Positions 54,600-64,000 of a DNA stretch of 64,000 nt are shown here, piece by piece. This DNA is from Pristionchus mayeri. Lineage: Eukaryota > Nematoda > Chromadorea > Rhabditida > Neodiplogasteridae. A program made the position numbers and the translations under genes. Within the stretch, counting starts at the first letter, position 1, and every line of letters starts with the position of its first letter. The notes under the pieces are model-generated. The model did not search any database. It saw nothing but the letters and a program-made list of their open reading frames with translations, and was not told the origin of the DNA. The stretch spans positions 31,354,661 through 31,418,660 of the forward strand of contig BTRK01000002.1 in the NCBI GenBank assembly GCA_036245805.1. Direction: 5' to 3'.

Positions 54600-56465
54600 T
54601 AAGGTGCCCATAGGGGTAATTTTTCACGTAGAGTTCGAAAATCGGACCTAGGAAGCCGTATCTCTTAGTCCTCATTCCGTGTGTCGCGCTGAATTTGGGT
54701 GGTCGGTTTTTGTAAATCATGAACAGCTTATCCTAACCCCATAAATGTATAGTCATTCTGAAAGATCTCGACGAGATAAGCATTTTCACTGTAAGAAGTG
54801 AAACGCTAGCTCATCTGGGAAAAAAGTTATCGTGATTTCAATAATAAAATTGGTCGTCATATAAATGTTACATGCGAGGCGTACTTCTAAGTATGTTCAT
54901 TAAATTCCTCGTGTAAAGTTACCCCTGGATGCAAATTTTGACGAAAAAAAAGCCGCGTACGAGGGGTTTCCCAAATATCGGGAAAATGATCAATTGTTAG
55001 GAATTTCAGGTTTTTCGTTTCTATCGTCTCCATTTTCACTATTTTGATGCAGAGTTGACGTAAAAAATAAGTTTCAAGATCGGGGTATTTGAATTATAAT
55101 CGAACAGTCCGTGTTTGAATCGTTCGAAAAATATCGGTTTTCCAATTCTCGATTTTGCTCAAATTTCGATATGTGAAAGTGCATATTTTCGAGTATATGA
55201 AGATGCGTATTCTGCGCGAAGTAAAGAATACTTCCACGTAAATAAGAAAATGTACATCCAAGCTTTTGTGCGCACTTCTAGGTTCGGGTTTTTCGCATTG
55301 AACATTGCAAAATCGGTACTATCGACCAACATTTTACGATTGAAATCGACTGAAATCAAGTAAATTTGGTGATTTCAAACCACAATACAATTTATAATGC
55401 AAAAACAAAGCAGAAAATTCGGCTCATTAGTACGGAAATACGAAATCAATTATTATGACAAATCGACATTTTGAATAAATTGGATACAAAATATCTTTGA
55501 AAGTGGAGGAGCTGTCGAACTTATTTCTATTTATTGTTACTAATCTACTACTCTCATATAGCGCACTGCAAAATTAGAAGGTTTCAGTGCGAAATAGCTG
55601 AAATTTCAGTGGGTAATCACGGGGAAAATCGAGAATTTGGGTCATTGTTTTTCGGAAATATGATATCAGCTATTTTTGTTGATTTGTTTTTGCATTATAA
55701 ATATATTGTGGTGTGAAATCACCAAATTTACTTGATTTCAGTTGATTTCAATCGTAAAATGTTGGTCGAAAGTACCATTTTTGCAATGTTCAATGCGAAA
55801 AACCCGAACCTAGAAGTGCGCACAAAAGCTTGGATGTACATTTTCTTATTTACGTGGAAGTATTCTTTACTTCGTGCAGAATGCGCATCTTCATATACTC
55901 GAAAATATGCACTTTCAGCTGTCATAATTTGAGCAAAATCGAGAATTCGAAAACCGATATTTTTCGAACGATTCAAACACGGACTTTTCGATTATAATTC
56001 AAATTCCCCGATCTTGAAACTTATTTTTACGTCAACTCTGCATCAAAATAGTGAAAATGGAGACGATAGAAACGAAAAACCTGAAATTCCTAACAATTGA
56101 TCATTTTCCCGATATTTGGGAAACCCCTCGTACGCGGCTTTTTTTTCGTCAAAATTTGTATCCAGGGGTAACTTTACACGAGGAATTTAATGAACATACT
56201 TAGAAGTACGCCTCGCATGTAACATTTATATGACGACCAATTTTATTATTGAAATCACGATAACTTTTTTCCCAGATGAGCTAGCGTTTCACTTCTTACA
56301 GTGAAAATGCTTATCTCGTTGAGATCTTTCAGAATGACTATACATTTGTGGGGTTAGGATAAGCTGTTCATGATTTACAAAAACCGACAACCCAAATTCA
56401 AGAGATACGGCTTCCTAGGTCCGATTTTCGAACTCTACGTGAAAAATTACCCCTATGGGCACCTT
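54600..56465. repeat. large inverted repeat, ~780-bp arms
   Basis: 54600-55409 is the reverse complement of 55684-56465 with few differences; the loop is about 275 bases. Example pairs: TAGTCATTCTGAAAGATCTC, GTAAAGTTACCCCTGGAT and ACATTTTACGATTGAAATC. The right arm continues as segmental copy B and also matches 42963-43600, so three copies of the arm exist. The left arm and copy A keep about 20 bases (GCGCGACACACG) that the right arm has lost. Open frames at 55115 and 55728 are mirror images of one another. Confidence 0.9.
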
Positions 56466-56611
56466 AAAATCATCACTTTATTTTTCGCTGTACGGCCAAT
56501 AGGTGAAATTGCTCGGTTCTCTCAGATAGTCACTCATATCGGCAGTGAGAATCATTTCACTTTCCTTAGCATTTTCGTTCAACGAATTATTATGATTACT
56601 ATTAGTACTTA

Positions 56612-57902
56612 CAGGGTGTCCAAAAAGTATTGTTACACGGATAAAACCATGTATCTTTCTTTAAAAGCAACATAGACAACTCAAACGGGGCACAGTATTT
56701 ATCAGTGACCATATGAACATAACAATGCACGATCACTCGATCTGGCCTCCATTGGCCGCGATGACCTCTCTGAGACGACGAGGGACCGAGTCGATGACGG
56801 CCCGCAGGTAAGGGACGTCGATCTTCTCCCATGCCTTGAGAAGGGCTGCCTTGAGGGAATCGCGGTTCTTGTGGCGAGTAGAGCAGGCCTCCTTCTCCAA
56901 CACTGACCAAATGCTGAAGTCCAGAGGGTTGAGATCGGGGGAGTTCGAGGGCCATTCCTCACTCGAGATGAAGTCGGGCAGATGGGCGCGACACCATGCC
57001 TGCGTCACTTTTGCCGAGTGAGCAGGCGCTGAATCCTGTTGGAAGGTCCAGCGAGCCCCTTTGAAGTGGGAGCGGGACCAGGGGAGAAGGGCCTTCTGGA
57101 GAATTGCCCTGGTGTAGTACTCCTTGTTGATCTTGACCCCGGGATCCACGAACACGAGAGGAGTCTTGCCCGTCGAGCACACACCAGCCCAAACCATCAG
57201 TGCCTGGGGGTGGGCAATGCGTGAGATGGTTCTACCTCTGGCGTCAGCTTGCTGAGGAGACTTGGCGATGATCCTGGTGTTCTGACTGTTGTAGACCTCC
57301 TCGACTGAGAACAGCTTCTCGTCAGAGTAAACGGTAGTCAAGTGCTCCCCACGATCGGCCCGCTGAAGGAGCAGCTTGCATCTCTCCAGGCGCTTCTGCT
57401 TGTGGACATCAGTGAGGCCATGGCCCTTTCTCATCTTGTAGGGGTAGGACTTGAGAAGAGAATGAACGATGGCACACACGGATCCTTTGGAGATCTTGAG
57501 ATCCTTAGCCATCTTCCTGATGGATCGTTTGGCATTGCGATTCACTCTCTTCTCCACGATTCTCCTGTTCTTCTGAGTGAGAGCGGTCTTGGGTCTTCCT
57601 GATCTTGGACGGTCCTTCGCAGTGCCCAACTGCTTGAAACGGGAGATGGTGCGATAGACTGTCATTCGGGAAATACGAAGCTTCCTCCTGATGGAATCTG
57701 GGGGGTCGCCGAGGGTCCAAAGGTTGATAATAGTTTGACGATAGCGATTTGGACGAACCATGACTATGGGAAACTAATTAGTAGGTTCCCTCAACGCACC
57801 GAAGGGTGGGCTCAAACGTGTTATTACAGGTTTTGACAACTCGACCTACATGTTAAAAAAATTCGCGTTTCAAAAGTGTAACAATACTTTTTGGACACCC
57901 TG
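56612..57902 (-). mobile_element. Tc1/mariner-superfamily element (DD37D), apparently intact
   Basis: 1291 bp with perfect 27-bp inverted ends (CAGGGTGTCCAAAAAGTATT...) and TA copies at 56610-56611 and 57903-57904. It holds a single uninterrupted transposase frame. It is inserted in segmental copy B; the untouched site in copy A confirms TA duplication. Perfect ends and an open frame suggest a recent, possibly active element. Confidence 0.96.
56733..57761 (-). CDS. Tc1/mariner-superfamily transposase, DD37D (maT-like)
   Basis: 342 residues from ATG 57761 to 56733. The N-terminal half is a paired-type DNA-binding region with two helix-turn-helix parts (PDSIRRKLRISRMTVYRTIS, GRP linker, LKISKGSVCAIVHSLLK). 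The catalytic core has VYSDEKLFSV (first Asp), FQQDSAPAHSA (second Asp) and SNSPDLNPLDFSIW (third Asp). There are 37 residues between the second and third Asp, the spacing of the maT/DD37D group and not the 34 of mariners. The C-terminus is SVPRRLREVIAANGG. All three catalytic residues and the whole frame are present, unlike the four mariner-type copies in this window. It cuts and joins DNA at TA sites in the nucleus. Confidence 0.95.
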   Translation of the reverse strand: MVRPNRYRQTIINLWTLGDPPDSIRRKLRISRMTVYRTISRFKQLGTAKDRPRSGRPKTALTQKNRRIVEKRVNRNAKRSIRKMAKDLKISKGSVCAIVHSLLKSYPYKMRKGHGLTDVHKQKRLERCKLLLQRADRGEHLTTVYSDEKLFSVEEVYNSQNTRIIAKSPQQADARGRTISRIAHPQALMVWAGVCSTGKTPLVFVDPGVKINKEYYTRAILQKALLPWSRSHFKGARWTFQQDSAPAHSAKVTQAWCRAHLPDFISSEEWPSNSPDLNPLDFSIWSVLEKEACSTRHKNRDSLKAALLKAWEKIDVPYLRAVIDSVPRRLREVIAANGGQIE

Positions 57903-58779
57903 TATATATTTAAAAAAATATTAATTCAAAAATTGGAGAGTCAATATACAATTTAGAATTTTAAGACTGTTCATCTGTAAATGGAGAAGGGTGCAGCCTA
58001 CATCCAAGCCATCGACGGTCTAATGCACACCTCACTACCGCATACAGACGTTTGAAAGAGGCTTCCCAGTAAACCATTGTAAATTGCATTTTAATTGTTC
58101 TGGTATGACTAATTCCAAAATATAAAAAGTCGGTGGTCATCTGTTTCATTAGTATTTGGCAACTGCTGTTGTCCATAATGAATTTCACAAGAAATATTTG
58201 CTTGAAAAGCGTCAAGGGAATCAATGCGGGAAATGTGAGTGGCAACGCGTTTGAGCGCGTTTCAAGCGGCATGTATCCCCGTTATCAACAAGAGTAAACA
58301 ACGGGAAGGCGATGATTGTGATCTCTTCGTCTTGCACACTCTCTCGCTCAGTTCAGCTGGTAAGAGGCGATCGAGTGATGGGGAAGGATCAGATCATTGG
58401 TCTGCCAAATCGCAATTCAAGTCGATGATACCATAACGTGCAAATATATATATATCGCAAATATAATATATATATCGATAATTCAGCTGTATTGTGATCT
58501 TCTGGACAAATATATGAAAAACACGTGTATACGCTATTTCAACAAAATATAATAAGATGGATGATTAAAACCCGTTCTCTGTAAGAATGCAGGTAGGATG
58601 GCACAACTCTGCCAAAATGGTCACCCGGAGCTCATACTTTGGGAACATGACCCCTCGGGCCGAAGAACTTTTCAACCGGAAGCGTGACCCGAAATATCGA
58701 TTTTTGATCTACCGAAATCGATTTTTCAAATTTCAGATTTTGATGGCAAGCTATAGCGCATTCGAAAGAGCATAAAAAG

Positions 58780-59300
58780 TTATGTTAGAAACTCAGAAGG
58801 AAACCAGAATCCATCAACGTTGACGTCATTTAGACGTGATCATTTGAAATTCTTCAGTCGAAACGACGTGAAGTATTTCGACTATATCATTTTCATTTTA
58901 CATTTTGATGACCTGGGATATCGAAATTCGTATTCTACACATAAAAATACGTCAGAAAATACATTTTGCAAAACATTTCACAATTTCATCTTTTTCGCAA
59001 ATTTTCAGGCCACCATTTTCAACAGAAAAATCGAATTTCAACATGTTTTCGAAAAGTGAACAATTTATAGATTTTCTGACGTAGTTTTATGTCTAGAATT
59101 CGAATTTCAATATCCCAGGTCATCAAAATGTAAAATCAAAATGATATAGTCGAAATACTTCACGTCGTTTCGACTGAAGAATTTCAAATGATCACGTCTA
59201 AATGACGTCACCGTTGAAAGATTCTGATTTCCTTGAGGATTCTGACATAACTTTTCATGCTCTTTCGAATGAGCCATTGTACGATATCGAAATCTAAAGT
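58780..59300. repeat. inverted repeat next to segmental copy B
   Basis: 58780-58964 pairs with 59068-59250 (GACGTGATCATTTGAAATTC, CGTGAAGTATTTCGACTATA, ACATTTTGATGACCTGGGAT). The loop is about 100 bases. The outer edges keep GAAAGAGCATAAAAAGTTA, the same motif that ends copies A and B of the duplication. Confidence 0.8.
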
Positions 59301-59324
59301 TTCCTAAAATTTGACTCGAAGAGC

Positions 59325-59835
59325 GTCATCGTTGAGCGCGATTTTCGGTCCTTATAGCGTAAAAATCCACTCCGACAAAGAGTGCATTTTATTCAGCATT
59401 AAAAACTACACAATATATGTAAAATCCGAGATGTACAAACTACAGCTTCATGTGCATTCATGTCATGATCTACCAAAAGTGATGAAAAAGTTCACTCTTC
59501 GGGCTCTATCTGGCGTCAACGTTGATGGATTCTGGTTTCATTCTCAGTTTCTAACATAACTTTTTATGCTCTTTCGAATGAGCCATTGTACGATATCGAA
59601 ATCTAAAGTTTCCTAAAATTTGACTCGAAGAGCGTCATCGTTGAGCGCGATTTTCGGTCCTTATAGCGTAAAAATCCACTCCGACAATAACTTTTTAACT
59701 TTTTATGCTCTTTCGAATGCGCTATAGCATGCCATCGAAATCTGAAATTTGAAAAATTTATCTAGGTAGATCAAAAATCAATATTTCGGGTCACGCTTCC
59801 GGTTGAAAAGTTCTTTGGCCCGAGGGGTCATGTTT
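59325..59835. repeat. inverted copies of the copy A/B edge sequences
   Basis: 59325-59545 is the complement of 44775-44985. 59560-59690 repeats part of 59255-59380 directly (TTTCGAATGAGCCATTGTACG, GACTCGAAGAGCGTCATCG). 59756-59834 is the complement of 58640-58715 (GACCCCTCGGG, CCGGAAGCGTGACCCGAAAT). Together they show repeated local inversion. Confidence 0.8.
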
Positions 59836-60186
59836 AGAGATGATAAAGGAAGAGCAATTTTGCGATTTTTCGAAAACTTTGAGCGGTCGTATCTTAAAAC
59901 CAAGTCGGGAAACCATAGGAAGAGTTTCTGCTGATCGATCCGAAATCTATTCATGGTCGTTTTCTTGCTTTGGGCGGGCAAAAATACTCACATTCTTCCC
60001 TAATATTCAAAAACTCGAAATTTTTAGATTATCTTTTCTAGTATGCAAATGAGATGTGCTAATCCTACAAAATACAATTCTAAAGAAGTGTTCAGTTCAT
60101 CTTCCTCTAAGCAATCAACTTTAGCTATTCTTGGCAACTCTATAGTCAGATATATGATTCTCCGGACTATTCCTTTATCATCTCTA
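59835..60186. mobile_element. hAT-type MITE, 352 bp
   Basis: The ends are TAGAGATGATAAAGGAA and its complement, bordered by the 8-bp target copies GTCATGTT at 59827-59834 and 60187-60194. The uninterrupted sequence, with a single GTCATGTT (complement AACATGAC), is present at about 58647 and 44610. The TAGAGATG tip and 8-bp duplication are characteristic of hAT elements. No coding capacity. Confidence 0.88.
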
Positions 60187-60439
60187 GTCATGTTCCCAAA
60201 GTATGAGCTCCGGGTGACCATTTTGGCAGAGTTGTGCCATCCATATCCCCGTTCACTGCAGTCTTACGGAGAACGGGTTTTAAAATACGGATTTCCTTCT
60301 TCCATCAGCAGGAATTTGTTCCATTTCGATTAAAATTACTCGAGAATTTCTTCGACTTTCACGACAGCAAATTAAATCGAGCAGTGTGTTCCTAAATATT
60401 GAATGATAACTTTAGTGATTTTCAGAATTTACAGATTTA

Positions 60440-61677
60440 TTGGGGTGTCCGGAAAGTTCGTATAATTTTTTGTTTTTATTTTTTATTCAATGCTTTACAA
60501 TTCTCAGTGACCAATGTATGCCCCCTTCTTTCTCACTACCTCCCTCCAGCGATTGGGCAGGGTCTCGATTCCTCTCTTCCAGAATGCGGGGTTCTTCGAG
60601 ACCGCCCAGTTCACGAAAGCCCTCACCACTTCATCTAGATTCTTGAACTTCTTTCCTTTGCAGAAATCAGAGAGAGAGCGGAAGCAGTTGTAGTCGCATG
60701 GGGAGAGATCCGGGGAATACGGTGGATGGGGAATCCTCTCGATCTTCAGCTCGTCCATTTTCTTCTGGGTCATCTTCGCTCGATGTGAGCGAGCATTGTC
60801 CATCAGAAGAAGAATTTTGCCCTGGTTCAGGAGTCTGGGAGGGACTCTGATCGCGACATCTTCCAGTTGTTCAGAGAAGAGGTCGGCATTGATGCTGGTG
60901 CCAGGGGCGACGATCTCCCAGTAGATGGGACCGAGCACTGAGAAGAAGAAGCAGAGGAGTTCCTTCTTTCCGTGCTCTTCCTTCTTCGGGACGGGCGTGG
61001 GCTTCTCATCTGCATCCACCCATTGAAGTCTCCTCACAGGGTTATCGTACGTGATCCACTTCTCATCTGTAGCGATGATGGAATTGACCCATCGAAGATT
61101 GGATCTACGATGGAGTAATTCCCGACAGATTTGAACACGATTTTTCAGCTGTTCGGGGGAGAGGTCATGGGGAATCACTTGTGGGAGTTTCGGCTTCTTC
61201 CCAGATCGATGGAGGATATCGGACACCGTTGATCTGGGAGTACCAGTATCCTTCTTCAACTCACGCACACTGGCCATGGGCTTGCGCGTCAGTGTGCGGA
61301 GAACGAGAGGCTGATCGAGGGAGGGAGGGCGTCCAGAGCGGGGTTGATCATCGAGACCAAACTCCCCTTTCTTGAAGCGGGAGAACCACTTATAGCAGAA
61401 GGGTATGGAGGGGGCGTCAGCTCCTTCCGACTGGGCCAGGGCAGAGCCTCCTTCACGGATCGGCCAAGACGGTAGTAATGAAGTAAAACTGCTCGGAGGT
61501 AGAGATGGGAGTCCATCACAAGAATCAATGTAGCAACTAGGAGACTGATTAAATCCTCTCACTACTCAACGTCAGAATGATGCAATACATTGTTGACAAA
61601 CAGATTGCGCAATCACTGCATTTGATCGCGAACTGACTTTTTTCCGAAGCATTATACGAACTTTCCGGACACCCCAA
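60440..61677 (-). mobile_element. mariner element, copy 2
   Basis: 1238 bp, the same family as 36140-37381. Inverted ends begin TTGGGGTGTCCGGAAAGTTC; TA copies at 60438-60439 and 61678-61679. It carries a transposase with all three catalytic Asp but a 4-bp deletion near the start. Confidence 0.95.
60504..61516 (-). pseudogene. mariner transposase, copy 2 (4-bp deletion; D,D34D intact)
   Basis: The catalytic core is intact: IIATDEKWIT, LLMDNARSHRA and SPDLSPCDYNCF, with 34 residues between the second and third Asp; CYKWFSRFKKGEF keeps the Trp lost in copy 1. The N-terminus starts normally at 61516 (MDSHLYLRAVLLHYYRLGRS, then VKEA) and then shifts frame. Copy 1 has AGGCCCACTCTG where copy 2 has AGGCTCTG (about 61446). 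A 352-codon open reading that runs through to 61562 is an artefact: it starts at a GTG and its first ~38 residues are out-of-frame sequence. The product lacks its first DNA-binding helix unless a downstream start is used. Confidence 0.92.
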
Positions 61678-61699
61678 TAGTTCATCTTTAGAGACAATT

Positions 61700-62760
61700 C
61701 ATGGGAGATCTATATCATCCGTCATACCCAAATCTTGATTATTGGCTAAATTGTGAGTAATGCGTTATTTTACCTGAACTGCGAGACTGTTGTAATCATA
61801 ATCACCGCATCCATTACTGGATGGAAGGCGCAGAGGGGAGGAGTAATCACCGAGAAGAAGGGAAATTCGACGCCTTTGAAGCAATTGCACATTTTTTTTT
61901 GTATGGATACATCGTTTTAATCTTCATTATGGATGGCAAAGCGAACAATCAAGCTTGGATGAACCTCCAAGCCGGCTTTACCGTTGAAAAGGTAGGGTTG
62001 AAGATAGATACAAGCATTCTTGAAACCCCCTTTTGTCATCACTTATCGTCACCGTTAACACACCGAGGAACGGAAGCATGCCGCCCATGCCGAGAGGTAC
62101 GTACGAAGTGATAAAGGGTGTTATTGCCTGACAATGAACGCTATTCCGACGAAAAGCCGAATTTAGCTCTTTCAATATTTCAACAAACATATTGTTGAAC
62201 TAATTCAATCAGCAACATATCCGCGTTGCTAAACGATGCGGAAGAAACGCCATTAATTAAATTTTCGATATTGCTATTAGTCTCAAGCAATTTCCGGCCC
62301 CGAGGCAGTCAACTAACCTGGAGTACCAGGGCTCGAAATAGCTGCACGTGTTGTCTCCGAAAGTGTTCGCTCACGTGGTCTTTCTAGAAATGTGAAAACA
62401 GTAACATCTAAACTGTTAAAGTGTTCGGACTGTACTTATTACCCATGCTGATTTCGTTTGCAAAGACATTTACTCACCTTGCGCAAATGTTGAACGATAT
62501 GATAAGAAGCGAAGACCATGAACGCATAAGAGATGCTACTCAGAAAGAGCATCAAAGTCGAACCGTTAATGCTCGCACAATGGGATCCGTCAAAGAGACC
62601 ATTATCCTGAATATTCGTCATTTTCAAAAAGGCACAATGCCTACTAATTTTGTTCACAATCTTCACCAAGCTACCATTTCGTTTGCTCACCCAGAAAACA
62701 ACAACGACATAATCGTCGATTTCGGAGACATTATGAAGCATATAGGATGTGGAATTTGAA
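61700..62760 (+). pseudogene. unidentified coding-like segment, copy 2
   Basis: Paralogue of 40880-41720. 61757-61870 reads CETVVIIITASITGWKAQRG then GVITEKKGNSTPLKQ. At 61929 an ATG frame reads MDGKANNQAWMNLQAGFTVE. 62230-62420 is a frame-broken copy of the APEAVKRPG region. 62480-62757 stays open: LAQMLNDMIRSEDHERIRDA, RTVNARTMGSVKETIILNI and TMPTNFVHNLHQATISFAHP. The family is not recognised. Together the copies suggest a gene of several exons with a possible membrane segment. Confidence 0.45.
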
Positions 62761-62880
62761 GTGAACAGTTTGTCAACATATTGTGAATTGTCCACGCGAT
62801 CAAAGCCGATGTATAACGTTATGACGGCCCTGTATCAGCTTGAAACTAATCGATGTTGAGCTGATTCTTACCAGATTATC

Positions 62881-63653
62881 GAGTTCCCAGCAGCAATCGT
62901 GACCATGGTTCCGATAACTCGAGGAGTTTTGAATACACGCAAATGCATCGGGCTGAAAATATATTATTCTGTATTATTAGCGTTTATTAAAAATATTCGA
63001 CATCCGCTCTCAAATACACAACGACCTACAGTTTCACGGCAACGAGACGATACGCAAAGTTGAAGGACAACATGGGAAACGAGAGCGCGAACGAGAATGG
63101 CCAAGCGCAGCCAACACCATACCTGAATTTGCATAATAGTTAAGAAACACTCGAAATTGTTACCTAGATGTCCACAATCCATGCCCGCCCATTACCAAGG
63201 CATTAACGAATATTTCAGGAATCTAAAATCTCTCTTCAAAACAAAATCAAAAATCATGTCGAGCTTACAGGTGCTATTAGGAAATGCACGAAACCGTATA
63301 GGACATCAGTGGAGACGAAGGCGAATAACATGAATCGGTAGGTGCCGAGAACGTTGTGGCCTTTCTGAAAATTTACCAAATCTCAGTTGTTTACCCTGGA
63401 CTCGTGTATGGAATTCATGAAATGTAAATTCTACGAATTTGAAGAATTCATGGGTCACACCATTGATATCATCCGCATCAGAACGCCATTGAAGAGAATG
63501 CAAAGACCTTAATAAAGTGGTTGAGAAAATACTTTTGTTTGAAAACTCACCGAACGCTGAGTAGCGAATAATCTCGAAGAAAGACTGCAAGCAAATTCTC
63601 CGATAGCGTCAACAGTATATGCAACTTACTTCATGTTTCTGTTGGGCGTACAT
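62881..63653 (-). pseudogene. serpentine receptor (Str/Srj-like), 5' part only
   Basis: Exons from ATG 63653: MYAQQKHE, then SFFEIIRYSAF (about 63552-63585), KGHNVLGTYRFMLFAFVSTD followed by VLYGFVHFLIAP (about 63270-63364), IPEIFVNALVMGGHGLWTS (about 63165-63222), YGVGCAWPFSFALSFPMLSF followed by NFAYRLVAVK (about 63030-63125) and MHLRVFKTPRVIGTMVTIAA (about 62881-62950). The order and helices fit the first half of a Str/Srj chemoreceptor. No 3' exons follow before the duplicated segment ending at about 62800, so the gene appears truncated. The phase between exons 2 and 3 was not resolved. Confidence 0.6.
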
Positions 63654-64000
63654 GCTGGTCTAACACGGTAATCTCAATCGCGTAACTCGAGCATTTATAG
63701 TTTCATACGAACCCATTTGCAATGGAGTCATCAACTTCAATTACTGTCACGTGTTTCCGTGGGGAAGTTGATTACCAGACATCGTTCATTGATTGATAGA
63801 TCGGGGGGGGGGTGACAACTGGTAAAACGACAACTGGTAAACTCGTCGCCGTTCACTTGCAATTTGGCGCATCGACATGGGAGTTGTTTCATTGTAATCA
63901 GTATGTGCTCCCCTACATTTGCATATGCAAGTCCTGCTAAAAGGCGTTCATGAGTTTTACTCCAAATCAACGACCCGGGGTTCATGGAATGTGCATTTCC
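63654..64000. other. no gene seen
   Basis: 5' flank of the truncated receptor. It contains a G9 run (63803 on) and two copies of CGACAACTGGTAAA at about 63827. The antisense open frame shows no motif. Confidence 0.4.

Larger units (their letters stand above)
55868..58825. repeat. segmental duplication unit, copy B
   Basis: Matches 42963-44775 once the transposon 56612-57902 and one TA are removed. The transposon's empty site in copy A is AGTACTTATATATTTAAA at about 43724. Copy B has shortened (TA)n runs (58443-58475 against 44393-44440) and the ~135-bp deletion at 58020. Confidence 0.88.

Noticed and set aside
55115..55976. Two similar proteins MNRSKNIGF...
   Set aside because: They are mirror images in the inverted repeat 54600-56465, with no splice or family evidence.
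60504..61562. A 352-residue intact mariner transposase
   Set aside because: Comparison with the sister copy shows a 4-bp deletion; the first ~38 residues are out-of-frame sequence and the frame opens with GTG.

Overview
This window is animal nuclear DNA, almost certainly from a free-living nematode. Genes are cut into many short exons by GT-AG introns (a few GC-AG), often 45-100 bp long. The gene families are typical of nematodes: serpentine chemoreceptors, a divergent F-box gene, a large carboxylesterase, a catalytically degraded M1 aminopeptidase, a THAP protein and a CDV3 homologue. A diplogastrid such as Pristionchus is my best guess; that is inference, not proven by the sequence. No operon, rRNA, tRNA or CRISPR array was seen.

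Layout. 1-6 kb: a decayed mariner, then a TA-flanked mariner-type element that carries an RTE-like LINE with an unbroken ORF. 6.2-7.9 kb (-): a 10-exon F-box gene with one in-frame TGA. 9.1 kb: a possible 32-residue secreted peptide. 10.9-25.4 kb (+): a serpentine-receptor cluster with two long copies and two extra copies of only the last three exons, broken up by MITEs and foldback elements. 25.7-27.7 kb: an inverted-repeat element with a 6-bp target duplication and a broken zinc-finger gene inside. 28.6-29.6 kb: a ~1 kb foldback element.

30.3-34.0 kb (-): an M1-aminopeptidase-like pseudogene with no zinc-binding residues, split by a dead mariner. 34.8-39.2 kb (+): a complete 19-exon carboxylesterase (584 aa when spliced as proposed) with another dead mariner in an intron. 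The two genes are divergent and share an 839-bp intergenic region with a palindromic GATA site. 39-46 kb and 54-62.8 kb: a patchwork of local duplications and inversions, including a copy of the esterase's last exon, and many MITEs whose empty sites survive in sister copies. 47.1-48.9 kb (+): a Srd-like receptor pseudogene. 49.4-52.3 kb (+): a THAP gene remnant split by a 1.4 kb palindromic element, meeting tail-to-tail the CDV3 gene at 52.3-53.7 kb (-). 56.6-57.9 kb: an intact-looking Tc1/mariner (DD37D) element with perfect ends. 60.4-61.7 kb: a second copy of the 36 kb mariner with a 4-bp deletion. 62.9-63.7 kb (-): the 5' part of another serpentine receptor.

The clearest theme is recent transposition into a duplicated gene neighbourhood. 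Paralogous empty sites and frame analysis allow several insertions to be reconstructed at base resolution. Live candidates are the carboxylesterase, CDV3, the LINE ORF and the DD37D transposase; most other coding sequence shows at least one lesion.
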